Shown one piece after another: positions 54,452 to 63,873 of a stretch of 64,000 nucleotides of DNA. Made by a program: the position numbers and the translations under genes. Under the pieces are notes generated by a model. The model had not been told where the DNA came from and made no database searches. It saw only the letters and a list, made by a program, of their open reading frames with translations. The stretch's first letter is position 1. Each line of letters opens with the position of its first letter. The stretch is from Ignavibacteriales bacterium. Lineage in GTDB: Bacteria > Bacteroidota > Ignavibacteria > Ignavibacteriales > Melioribacteraceae. The stretch spans positions 1,302,001 to 1,366,000 of the forward strand of contig JAPLFG010000003.1 in NCBI GenBank assembly GCA_026390795.1, written 5' to 3'.

Positions 54452-55453
54452 TTATAATAGCATTTTTGCCAGTCCAAAGTAAAAGAGTATAGTACAAATA
54501 TCTGTCAACGCTAACGTAATTGGTCCGGCTGCAATTTTAGGATCGAGTTTCAGTTTGTGCAGCAGAGCCGGAACACTCAATCCCCAGACCGAAGCAATTA
54601 ACTGAACCGCCATTACGCTTAAGCCAATTACAAACGCTGCGGCAATCTCTCCCTTCCATAAAATAACCACCAAAGAAACAATTGCGGCACAGCTTAAACC
54701 GAGAAGTAAAGCAGTCTGCGTTTCCCTCAAAATACTTTTTAGATACCACTTCAACGACGGTTGTGAAGTATGCAATGCTTGTATAGTTACCGTCATCGAC
54801 TGAATGCTTACGCTTTCGCCAAGTCCCAACACCAAAGTAAAAAAGAACACAATTATTAAACTTTCCGCCAGCGTTGTTTCGAACATTCCCGTTAACAGTG
54901 CGCAGATTGTTCCGCTCGTAACGGTGGCAAAGAGCCACGGTAATCTAATGCGCCAAGCTTTTAACGGCGAAGCGTTTTTTACTTCGCTCATTCGAAAACC
55001 GATTGTTTCAAAGATCGAATCGTAATTCTGAGTTTCTATTTCATCTTCTTCCGAGTCTTTCTCTTCAAGCAGTTCGTCGGTAAAAAGATTTACATCAACT
55101 ATACCGACAATTTTTCTTTCCGCATCAACTACCGGGAAAGCTAAAAATTTATATGTTGCAAAAAATTCAAGCGCATCATATACCGTTGAAGTGCTCGGCA
55201 GCGCTGCAACACGCTTAACCATTATCTCTTCCAATTTCTGTTCTGCTTTACCGATCAGCAGTCTTCTTGTGGGCAATACACCAACAAGTTTTTCCTCTTC
55301 ATCAACAACATAAAAGTAAACTATTCTTTCGCCAACGCCCTCTTCCCGTATCTTCTTCAGCGTTTGGTCAACGGTAAGATTTTTATCCAGCGCAGTAAAA
55401 TCTTTCCGCGCATGTTCCATTGCCAATTGACGATATAAATGTTTGTCTTGCAT
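54452..55453 (-). CDS. Short MgtE-type magnesium transporter
   Basis: 333-aa inner-membrane transporter. Residues about 1-130 hold two CBS domains (EEGVGERIVYFYVVDEEEKLVGVLPTR..., then DVNLFTDELL), and residues about 165-333 the five-helix MgtE pore with GLGESVSIQS and the acidic residue in TLALTDICTILFYFG. The usual MgtE N-domain in front of the CBS pair is missing (typical MgtE is about 450 aa), so magnesium gating may differ. Located between gyrB and the HNH cassette. Confidence 0.85.
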   Translation of the reverse strand: MQDKHLYRQLAMEHARKDFTALDKNLTVDQTLKKIREEGVGERIVYFYVVDEEEKLVGVLPTRRLLIGKAEQKLEEIMVKRVAALPSTSTVYDALEFFATYKFLAFPVVDAERKIVGIVDVNLFTDELLEEKDSEEDEIETQNYDSIFETIGFRMSEVKNASPLKAWRIRLPWLFATVTSGTICALLTGMFETTLAESLIIVFFFTLVLGLGESVSIQSMTVTIQALHTSQPSLKWYLKSILRETQTALLLGLSCAAIVSLVVILWKGEIAAAFVIGLSVMAVQLIASVWGLSVPALLHKLKLDPKIAAGPITLALTDICTILFYFGLAKMLL

Positions 55454-55468
55454 TCATTTTCTTTTCGA

Positions 55469-55558
55469 TGTCATTGAGAGTCCCCGATCTAGGGAACGAA
55501 GCAATCTTTGGGATTCTTTCGTTGTCCTTCAACAAGCTCGGGACTCCTCAGAATGACA
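55469..55558. repeat. Long imperfect inverted repeat (REP/MITE-like) between mgtE and gyrB
   Basis: The left arm begins TGTCATTGAGAGTCCC (55469-55484) and the right arm ends GGGACTCCTCAGAATGACA (55540-55558); they are reverse complements apart from short insertions. Inside lies a second pair around 55496-55505 and 55511-55523 (AACGAAGCAATC against GGATTCTTTCGTT). The whole 90-nt unit can fold into one long hairpin. It resembles the widespread GTCATTGCGAG-type interspersed repeats. Confidence 0.65.
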
Positions 55559-55561
55559 ATG

Positions 55562-57562
<2,001 letters not shown>

Positions 57563-57579
57563 TTATCTGTTATCCTTCT

Positions 57580-57879
57580 TTACAAAAATCTAATTGATTT
57601 GATTATTTGCTGGTTGAAATGCTTATTTATTTTATCTACGATTAAATTCTTTTTAAAGTTGAGTTCACTTTTCCAAACAGAGTTCTCTACTCGTAAAAAG
57701 AGAACCTGTTTATCAACTCTAACTGCTTGAGCAATTATTTTCAGTTCGGGAAATATTTTTTCAAACTCATCAACTATATCGTAGTTCTTAAGCGACTCGC
57801 GCAAATTCGAAAATTCACTTTCGTTTTTAAGTAGGTCTTCTAAGGTTCTAAAACTGCTACGCATATGCTGCTGTGCCAT
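57580..57879 (-). CDS. DUF721/DciA-type protein
   Basis: 99-aa protein between recF and gyrB. DUF721 proteins include DciA, which loads the DnaB helicase in most bacteria. The RVDKQVLFLRVENSVWKSELNFKKN segment is typical of its KH-like core. The gene overlaps the end of recF by 23 nt; an internal ATG at 57864 would reduce the overlap to 8 nt. Confidence 0.82.
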   Translation of the reverse strand: MAQQHMRSSFRTLEDLLKNESEFSNLRESLKNYDIVDEFEKIFPELKIIAQAVRVDKQVLFLRVENSVWKSELNFKKNLIVDKINKHFNQQIIKSIRFL

Positions 57880-58969
57880 TGTTAACTTTTATTAAAATGT
57901 TTTCCGCATTTATATTGAGTCCTTCCGTTTTTGTAAGATCGGTCATAGTTATAAATGCCTGACCGATTAAAGAAAGATACTCACTTATTCTTCCCGCGCG
58001 GTAAGTATCAAGTTCGCCAAACACATCATCCATTAAAAAAATTGGTGTCTTACCGAGTTTTTCTTCCATGAAGAAGAATTGTCCAAACCTTAATGCTATC
58101 TGAAAAGTTTTATGCTGTCCTTGAGAGCCGAAACGTTTTAACTCTAGTCCGTTTATAGAAAAAACAAAATCATCCCGGTGCGGTCCTACAAGATTTGTCC
58201 CTCTGCGAAGTTCATCTTCGCGCATAAACGCAAGCTCTTCACGAAATTTATCCGCGGCATTTCCTTCATCTACTTCTGTAAGTGAATCGTAAATAATTAA
58301 CGGTTCCTCTGCGCTTTCAATTATGTGATTGTATGCTTCGTGCAGATACAAATTAAATTCTTTAACGAAACGAATCCGGTGCTTAATTATTTCCGATCCG
58401 GTAGTAATGAGCGTTTCGGTCCATGCTTCAAGCTGACTAAACAGATTTATGTTTCTAGATTCTTTTATCTGCGACAGCAGGGATGATCGCTGACGCAATG
58501 TTTTATTGAATTCCAGAAGCATTTCTAAATACGTATGGCTAGCCTGTGAAATTACTGAATCTATAAACCGTCTTCTTTCCGATGGCGCGCCTTGAGTAAT
58601 TGCGTGGTCGGATTGTATTAATGTAACAATCGGAAATTTTCCAATGATTGACGAAGAATTAAAGATCGGTTTTTCATCTAGGAAAAAATTTTTCTTGTTT
58701 TTTATTGTGTCAAAAAATATTCGTGTTTGATTTTCAGTCAAGTCGGAAAAAATTCCTTTTGCGTCAAAATATTGTTCTCCAAACAAGATTACATCATTCT
58801 CGTTTGCAAGATTTAAATTTTTTGTGGTACACAAATAATAAATTGCCTCTAAGATGGATGTTTTGCCCTGCCCATTTCCACCCACTATCAAATTCAGCTT
58901 ATCGGAAAAATTCAGCGATGTGTTTTTATGCAGTCTGAAGTTTTGCAATTCGATTTGTTTAAGAACCAT
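57857..58969 (-). CDS. recF: DNA replication and repair protein RecF
   Basis: 370-aa SMC-like ATPase that guides RecA loading at gaps. Walker A GGNGQGKT at residues 30-37, signature GPHRDDFVFSING and Walker B FLMDDVFGELD. It begins 1 nt after the end of dnaN, so it is coupled to it. Overlaps DUF721 by 23 nt. Confidence 0.96.
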   Translation of the reverse strand: MVLKQIELQNFRLHKNTSLNFSDKLNLIVGGNGQGKTSILEAIYYLCTTKNLNLANENDVILFGEQYFDAKGIFSDLTENQTRIFFDTIKNKKNFFLDEKPIFNSSSIIGKFPIVTLIQSDHAITQGAPSERRRFIDSVISQASHTYLEMLLEFNKTLRQRSSLLSQIKESRNINLFSQLEAWTETLITTGSEIIKHRIRFVKEFNLYLHEAYNHIIESAEEPLIIYDSLTEVDEGNAADKFREELAFMREDELRRGTNLVGPHRDDFVFSINGLELKRFGSQGQHKTFQIALRFGQFFFMEEKLGKTPIFLMDDVFGELDTYRAGRISEYLSLIGQAFITMTDLTKTEGLNINAENILIKVNNGTAAYA

Positions 58970-58970
58970 T

Positions 58971-60101
58971 TTATGTATTCAAACGAACCGGCATTAAAAG
59001 CATCATTAAATCTTGATTTTCTTTTTTCTGAACCGGCTCTATTACAACCGCTTTTGTCGGTGAATGAAGTTTAAAAATGACTTCTTCTTCTGTATTTAAG
59101 TGACTCAAAACATCATTCACATAAGCGGAATTAAAACCAATTTCAAGAGCATCTCCTTCATATTCACATATAACTTTTTCCTCGCCGGATGCCCCAATAT
59201 CCAAATCTTCCGCTGAAATTTCTAATGCATCTTTCGAGATAGAAAATTTAACGCGTCGTGTACTGCTTGTAGAAAAGAGCATCATTCTCTTAATCGAATC
59301 ATGAATATCTTTTGTGTTTACTTTCATCTGAAATTCGTTTTCCAAAGGAATAACGCTTGCGTAGTCCGGGTATTTTTGAGCTATGAGACGAGTTATTAAT
59401 TCGATGTCGTTCAACTTGAACGAAACAAAAGTTTTTGTTAAATGAATTTTAACATCTTTTTCGTCTAGTATTTTTGCTAAAACAGAGACAGCTCTTTCTG
59501 GTACAACATATTGCTGATTGAAAGCAGCTTTAATATTTTTCTTCAAAATATTTACAAGGCGGTGACCGTCGGTGGTTACCAAGCGAAGACCGTCATCTGT
59601 AAATTCAAACAGTGTTCCCATCATAGCCGGTCTCATTTCTTCTTTGCTCATTGCAAAGGCGCATTTATCAAACGCTTGCCGTAATTCCATTCCGTTAACC
59701 AAAACTTCATTTATATCTTTTGCATTTTTATCTGCATCAACCGATGGTATTTCCGGAAACTCGTCTGCGTCCAAGTAACTGATCGTATATTTTCCCATAT
59801 CGGTTACGATGTTAATTTTTTTATTTGCCAACAGTTTGAAATGAATTGTTGTGTCTTTCAATGAACGGATTACATCGTTTAATAAACGTGCAGGGATTAC
59901 TATTTTTATGTTTTCTTCGGATACAATGTTTAAGGAGGACTTCAGAGAAATTTCAAGATCGGTTGCATAGATTGTTAATTGACCGTCTTTAACTTCGAAT
60001 AAAAAGTTTTCTAGAATCGGCATTGGCGTCCGTGCGGGAACTGCCGGAATTATTTTACTTAGAAGTTTTTCGAGTTCTTTACTGTTTACCTTAAATTCCA
60101 T
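58971..60101 (-). CDS. dnaN: DNA polymerase III sliding clamp, beta subunit
   Basis: 376-aa ring-forming clamp. The start MEFKVNSKELEKLLSKIIPAVP is typical and follows a GGAG ribosome-binding site, so the ATG at 60101 is preferred over an upstream in-frame ATG at 60146. Three repeated clamp domains; the C-terminal MLLMPVRLN is the family ending. Preceded by a 314-nt gap to dnaA (60102-60415). Confidence 0.97.
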   Translation of the reverse strand: MEFKVNSKELEKLLSKIIPAVPARTPMPILENFLFEVKDGQLTIYATDLEISLKSSLNIVSEENIKIVIPARLLNDVIRSLKDTTIHFKLLANKKINIVTDMGKYTISYLDADEFPEIPSVDADKNAKDINEVLVNGMELRQAFDKCAFAMSKEEMRPAMMGTLFEFTDDGLRLVTTDGHRLVNILKKNIKAAFNQQYVVPERAVSVLAKILDEKDVKIHLTKTFVSFKLNDIELITRLIAQKYPDYASVIPLENEFQMKVNTKDIHDSIKRMMLFSTSSTRRVKFSISKDALEISAEDLDIGASGEEKVICEYEGDALEIGFNSAYVNDVLSHLNTEEEVIFKLHSPTKAVVIEPVQKKENQDLMMLLMPVRLNT

Positions 60102-60366
60102 AATCCGTCTCCATGTTGGGTCAAAAAATATCAAAAATTGATGCAATTTTCAATTTATGTCTGAACTTGTTTGTTAACATTTCAACAGCTCTATTATTAT
60201 ACTTAAGTAATATTTTTAAAATGAATAATAATAATAAAGAGTGTTGATATGTTAGTAACTGCTATATATTCCCTTTTAATGCCTGAATAACAAAAAATTG
60301 TTACCTGTATAATGTTAATAATTCATTAATAACCGCGACTTGTACCTTGACGAACCGAAAGTAATG

Positions 60367-60399
60367 TAATGTTAACATTATTTATACAAGTTATACACT
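60367..60399. promoter_or_regulatory. Palindrome and two DnaA-box-like sites between dnaA and dnaN
   Basis: TAATGTTAACATTA (60367-60380) is a perfect 14-bp palindrome. Directly next to it lie TTATACAAG (60382-60390, 7/9 to TTATNCACA) and TTATACACT (60391-60399, 8/9). The rest of the 314-nt gap 60102-60415 is AT-rich and shows no gene. The boxes could belong to a second part of the origin or to the dnaN promoter; I treat them as candidates. Confidence 0.4.
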
Positions 60400-60415
60400 C
60401 TATATCAACAAAAAA

Positions 60416-61819
60416 TTATGTGACGCTAATTTCAATTTTCATTTTTAGTGAATCGAGAACTTCTTTCATTTTAGGATCATTTAAAGATAATTGTTCGATG
60501 GTTGTTTGCGAATGAATTACCGTTGAGTGATCCCTTCCTCCAAAATGTAAACCAATAGTTTTGAGAGATGATTTTGTCAGTTGTTTCGAAAGATACATTG
60601 CAACTTGGCGCGCAAGAACCACTTCTTTTTTACGGTTTTTTTCACGCAACTTATTTTCTTCAATGCCGAAATATTCGCATACTACTTTTGTTATAAGCTC
60701 AACTGAAATGTTTACCTGTTTATTTGTAGACACTTCTCTCACAGTCTTTTTTACTAACTCAAAGTCAATCTCTTTTGAATTAAGAGACGAGTTAGCTAAA
60801 AGTTTTATTAAGCATCCTTCGAGCTCTCGTATATTGGAAGAGATATTCTGCGCAATGTATTCTACTATTTCTCTAGAAAGACTTATTCCATAAACTTCAC
60901 TTTTATTTTTAAGAATGGCGACGCGCGTTTCAAAATCCGGCGGCTGAATATCCGCGGACAAACCCCAAGAAAAACGGGAGATCAACCGCTCGTTTAACCC
61001 TTTTAGATCTTTAGGCGGCTTATCGCTTGATAAAATAACTTGCTTTCCGGATTGATGTAAAGTATTAAAAATCTGGAAAAACAAATCTTGTGTTTTTTCC
61101 TTACCTACCAGAAATTGAATATCGTCTATTATCAAAGCGTCCATGCTTTTGTAAAAACCTGAGAACTCATTTAATGTATTACTTTGAATAGCTTCAACAA
61201 ATTCCACCGTGAACGCATCCGAAGAAATATAAATCACTCTCTTGTTTTGATCTTTCTCTAAAATTTTATTACCGATGGCATGAATTAAATGTGTTTTACC
61301 AAGACCGACGCCGCCGTATATAAATAATGGATTGAAAGAAGTTTGACCGGGACTGTCGCCCACCGCCATAGCGGCAGCTCGTGCAAGCTGATTTCCCTCG
61401 CCCTTTATAAAATTTTCAAAAGTATAACGCGGATTAAGATATGTTTCGTAATCTCGTTTTATAATTTGAACTGCGGCTGGAGCGCTTCCATTGCTCGGTA
61501 TTTCTCTAGTTCGCTCTTCGACAATTTCTTTTTCTTCATAAATTACATAAGCAAGTCTGCCTTCGCCGCCAAGAACTTGAGAAACAGTTTTATTGATCAA
61601 CGTGTTGTAGTGTTCTTCAATCCATTCGATAAAAAAATTATTGGGGACATAAATTTTTAAAGTAGTGTTCTCCAATTCAAAAGGCTTAATTGGTAAGAAC
61701 CAGGTGTTGTAAGTTATAAAAGGAACATTATCTTTTATAAGACTTAAGCACTCCTTCCATAAATCCTTAGCGTTTTTTTCCAGAGAGGGACTTTGAAGAT
61801 TCATAGCCGCGTTTTGCAT
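60416..61819 (-). CDS. dnaA: Chromosomal replication initiator DnaA
   Basis: 467-aa initiator (ATG at 61819; a GTG 9 nt upstream is an alternative). Domain I near residues 15-90, AAA+ domain III with Walker A GGVGLGKTHLIHAIG, Walker B LIIDDIQFLVG and sensor motifs, and domain IV with the DNA-binding signature GGRDHSTVIHSQTTIEQL. All are intact. A perfect DnaA box (TTATCCACA, 61821-61829) abuts this start, which suggests self-regulation. Confidence 0.97.
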   Translation of the reverse strand: MQNAAMNLQSPSLEKNAKDLWKECLSLIKDNVPFITYNTWFLPIKPFELENTTLKIYVPNNFFIEWIEEHYNTLINKTVSQVLGGEGRLAYVIYEEKEIVEERTREIPSNGSAPAAVQIIKRDYETYLNPRYTFENFIKGEGNQLARAAAMAVGDSPGQTSFNPLFIYGGVGLGKTHLIHAIGNKILEKDQNKRVIYISSDAFTVEFVEAIQSNTLNEFSGFYKSMDALIIDDIQFLVGKEKTQDLFFQIFNTLHQSGKQVILSSDKPPKDLKGLNERLISRFSWGLSADIQPPDFETRVAILKNKSEVYGISLSREIVEYIAQNISSNIRELEGCLIKLLANSSLNSKEIDFELVKKTVREVSTNKQVNISVELITKVVCEYFGIEENKLREKNRKKEVVLARQVAMYLSKQLTKSSLKTIGLHFGGRDHSTVIHSQTTIEQLSLNDPKMKEVLDSLKMKIEISVT

Positions 61820-62022
61820 ATTATCCACAATACAGAAGATTGAAAAAGGTGTAAAAAACAGATTATTTATTAACTAAAAACGACTTTCCCAAACCCAGTT
61901 CACAAATTATTAACATTAATTAGAGCGAGTAACTCGTTTATATAAAAGCACTTTCAAGAAAAAACAATTTATGGTGAACATCCTAATTACAACTAAAGCC
62001 AAAACCACGTACCCGATTAAAA

Positions 62023-62040
62023 TTGTGGAACGTTCCACAA
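62023..62040. promoter_or_regulatory. 18-bp perfect palindrome in the dnaA upstream region
   Basis: TTGTGGAACGTTCCACAA is a perfect inverted repeat with no spacer, 8 nt from the TTATCAACA box. It differs from the parS consensus (whose centre is CACGTG) and from DnaA boxes, so it may bind another dimeric regulator. Confidence 0.55.
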
Positions 62041-62105
62041 GAATAAGTTATCAACATTTTATTAACACACTAATTTATCTGCCGTGAGGAGTTGTGAAGA
62101 TATGT

Positions 62106-62126
62106 TTTGCACCTCATTTGTGCAAA
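62106..62126. promoter_or_regulatory. TTTGCAC-N7-GTGCAAA inverted repeat before the asparaginase gene
   Basis: Arms 62106-62112 and 62120-62126 are perfect reverse complements with a 7-nt spacer. It lies 118 nt before the asparaginase start and just before the AT-rich block. It could be an operator for the asparaginase gene or a part of the origin. Confidence 0.4.
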
Positions 62127-62243
62127 TTAATTTTGACTTAAAAATTTATTTTTAAATTCTTTTCCTACCTTTGATGAGAGAAAATGTAGAGCTAATTTTG
62201 TGCCTACAAAAATAGTAAAGCAAAAATTCTATTTAGGAAAATT

Positions 62244-63212
62244 ATGAAAAACATATTGGTTGTTTTTACCGGCGGAACGTTCTCGATGAGAATAGATGAA
62301 AAGACAAAGTCAGCGATTCCCTTTTTTCACGGGGAAGAGATGGTAAAAATGATTCCGGATGCCAGAACACTAGCAAAAATTTCTGTTTATGAATTTGGAA
62401 ATTATCCGGGTCCGCATATAACTCCACAATTAATGCTGGAATTGTCAAAAAAAATAGATGAATTTGTTAAACGAGACGATGTCGACGGTGTAATTATTAC
62501 GCACGGAACAGATACACTCGAAGAAACAGCTTATTTTTTAGACTTAACAGTTAAGACAGAAAAACCAATTGTTGTAATTGGCGCAATGAAAACTAGCAGC
62601 GAGCCGGATTGGGATGGACCTAGAAATCTTTTGGATGCGATTCATATCTGTAATAATACAAACAGTCATGGTATCGGCGTTCTAGTATGTTTAAATGGAG
62701 AGATAAATGCCGCAAGTGAAGTAACTAAAACACATACAGAGGACATAGAAACTTTTCGCAGTCTCGATTTTGGGTCTCTTGGATTTGTAGATAGGGGCAA
62801 AGTGATTTATAACAGACTGCCGCGTAAACTGGAAACAATAAAAACAGAAATAATCAATCCCAACGTAGATCTTATTAAAGTTTATGCGGGAATGGATGAT
62901 AAATTTTTCAATTTCTCTGCAAGCAGCGGTGTTGATGGCGTTGTAGTTGAGGCAATGGGAGTTGGAAATGTTCCACCACCCGCATTTGAAGGAATAAAGT
63001 ATATAGTAGAAAAAAATATTCCGGTAGTATTGGTATCGCGTTGCCCCGCCGGGGAAACTTTAGATATTTACGGATACCCCGGAGCCGGTAAATGGCTAAA
63101 GCAAATGGGAGTTATCTTTACAGATTACTTAAATGGTCAAAAAGCGAGAATAAAATTGATTATATGTTTGGGTATAACTAAAGACCAAAATGAATTGAGA
63201 AAGATGTTTTAA
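62244..63212 (+). CDS. L-asparaginase (type I/II fold)
   Basis: 322-aa amidohydrolase converting asparagine to aspartate and ammonia. Two catalytic Thr motifs: FTGGTFSMRI (Thr12) and THGTDTLEET (Thr90/Asp89 region, HGTDT at 87-91). No signal peptide, so cytosolic. It is followed by a membrane gene after 7 nt, in the same direction. It is a second, unrelated asparaginase in this window besides the Ntn hydrolase at 3.8 kb. Confidence 0.93.
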   Translation: MKNILVVFTGGTFSMRIDEKTKSAIPFFHGEEMVKMIPDARTLAKISVYEFGNYPGPHITPQLMLELSKKIDEFVKRDDVDGVIITHGTDTLEETAYFLDLTVKTEKPIVVIGAMKTSSEPDWDGPRNLLDAIHICNNTNSHGIGVLVCLNGEINAASEVTKTHTEDIETFRSLDFGSLGFVDRGKVIYNRLPRKLETIKTEIINPNVDLIKVYAGMDDKFFNFSASSGVDGVVVEAMGVGNVPPPAFEGIKYIVEKNIPVVLVSRCPAGETLDIYGYPGAGKWLKQMGVIFTDYLNGQKARIKLIICLGITKDQNELRKMF

Positions 63213-63219
63213 ATAAAAG

Positions 63220-63765
63220 ATGAAAGATTATAATCCGCCAACACAAAAATCTTTTTGGCAATCCATCTCTGCATGGACTGGCACCATAGTTTTAACGCCG
63301 ATCGTTATCTATTATACCCTTAACGCAGGAAGCTTTACGTTTATAGATTACATAAATCTTCTAATTCATGAAGGCGGTCATGGTATATTCAAGATTTTTG
63401 GAAAGTTTCTCTATACTATTGGCGGAACACTGATGCAAATTATAATTCCAAGCATGTTTATAATATTCTATTTTATTAAGAAGAAAAGATTCGGAACGCA
63501 GGTATTCCTTGTCTTACTTGGAGAAAATTTAATTAATATCAGCGTTTATGCCGCTGACGCACGCGCTCAAAAACTTCCCCTTCTTGGCGGCAATAAAGTT
63601 TATCATGATTGGAATTGGCTTTTAAGAGAAACCGGATTACTTGAATATGATTCTTACGTCGGGCATTTCTTTTTCGGTCTTGGTGTCTTGATGTTCGTCT
63701 ATGCGCTTCTAATTCCATTGCAGATGAGAGAAAAGAAACATGTAACCATTCCCCTCGGAATATGA
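63220..63765 (+). CDS. Membrane protein with HEGGH zinc-protease-like motif (M50B-like)
   Basis: 181-aa polytopic membrane protein. LLIHEGGHG at residues 48-55 is an HExxH zinc motif placed at a membrane helix, followed by a conserved-looking IGGTLMQIIIP helix and a YAADARAQKLPLLGG segment whose Asp113 could be the third ligand. This is the layout of M50-type and M50B-like proteins, though the sequence is not a standard site-2 protease. It has no PDZ domain. Starts 7 nt behind the asparaginase gene and is probably co-transcribed. Could be an inactive or atypical peptidase. Confidence 0.65.
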   Translation: MKDYNPPTQKSFWQSISAWTGTIVLTPIVIYYTLNAGSFTFIDYINLLIHEGGHGIFKIFGKFLYTIGGTLMQIIIPSMFIIFYFIKKKRFGTQVFLVLLGENLINISVYAADARAQKLPLLGGNKVYHDWNWLLRETGLLEYDSYVGHFFFGLGVLMFVYALLIPLQMREKKHVTIPLGI

Positions 63766-63873
63766 TAGTTAAAAACCAGTCAAAGAATTATTTCTCCCGC
63801 TATTTTGCCAAGCCATAAGTCTGCAAACTGAGTCGTCGTTTTTTGTCAGTGCATTAGTGGGAAATCAAACAGA

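Larger units (their letters stand above)
61821..62165. other. Candidate chromosome origin (oriC) region upstream of dnaA
   Basis: Non-coding gap 61829-62243 with DnaA boxes, all on the plus strand: perfect TTATCCACA at 61821-61829; near-matches TTATTAACT (61867-61875), TTATTAACA (61907-61915), TTATCAACA (62048-62056) and TTATTAACA (62059-62067), the last four differing at the C of the TTATNCACA consensus. A strongly AT-rich block at about 62125-62163 could be the unwinding element. No genes lie here. Location next to dnaA fits oriC; the assignment is from pattern only. Confidence 0.6.

Noticed and set aside
54537-54938. Second leftward frame inside mgtE
   Set aside because: Same strand but other frame than the well-supported CBS-MgtE protein; translation lacks any known pattern.
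62023-62040. parS site for ParB
   Set aside because: parS has the core TTTCACGTGAAA; the palindrome here has GAACGTTC at its centre, so it is not a parS match. No parA/parB gene is in the window.
62132-62173. TTTG ... TACCTTTG promoter for the asparaginase gene
   Set aside because: The -7-like TACCTTTG (62166-62173) is fine, but the TTTG at 62132-62135 is 30 nt away, too far for the normal -33/-7 spacing; not called.
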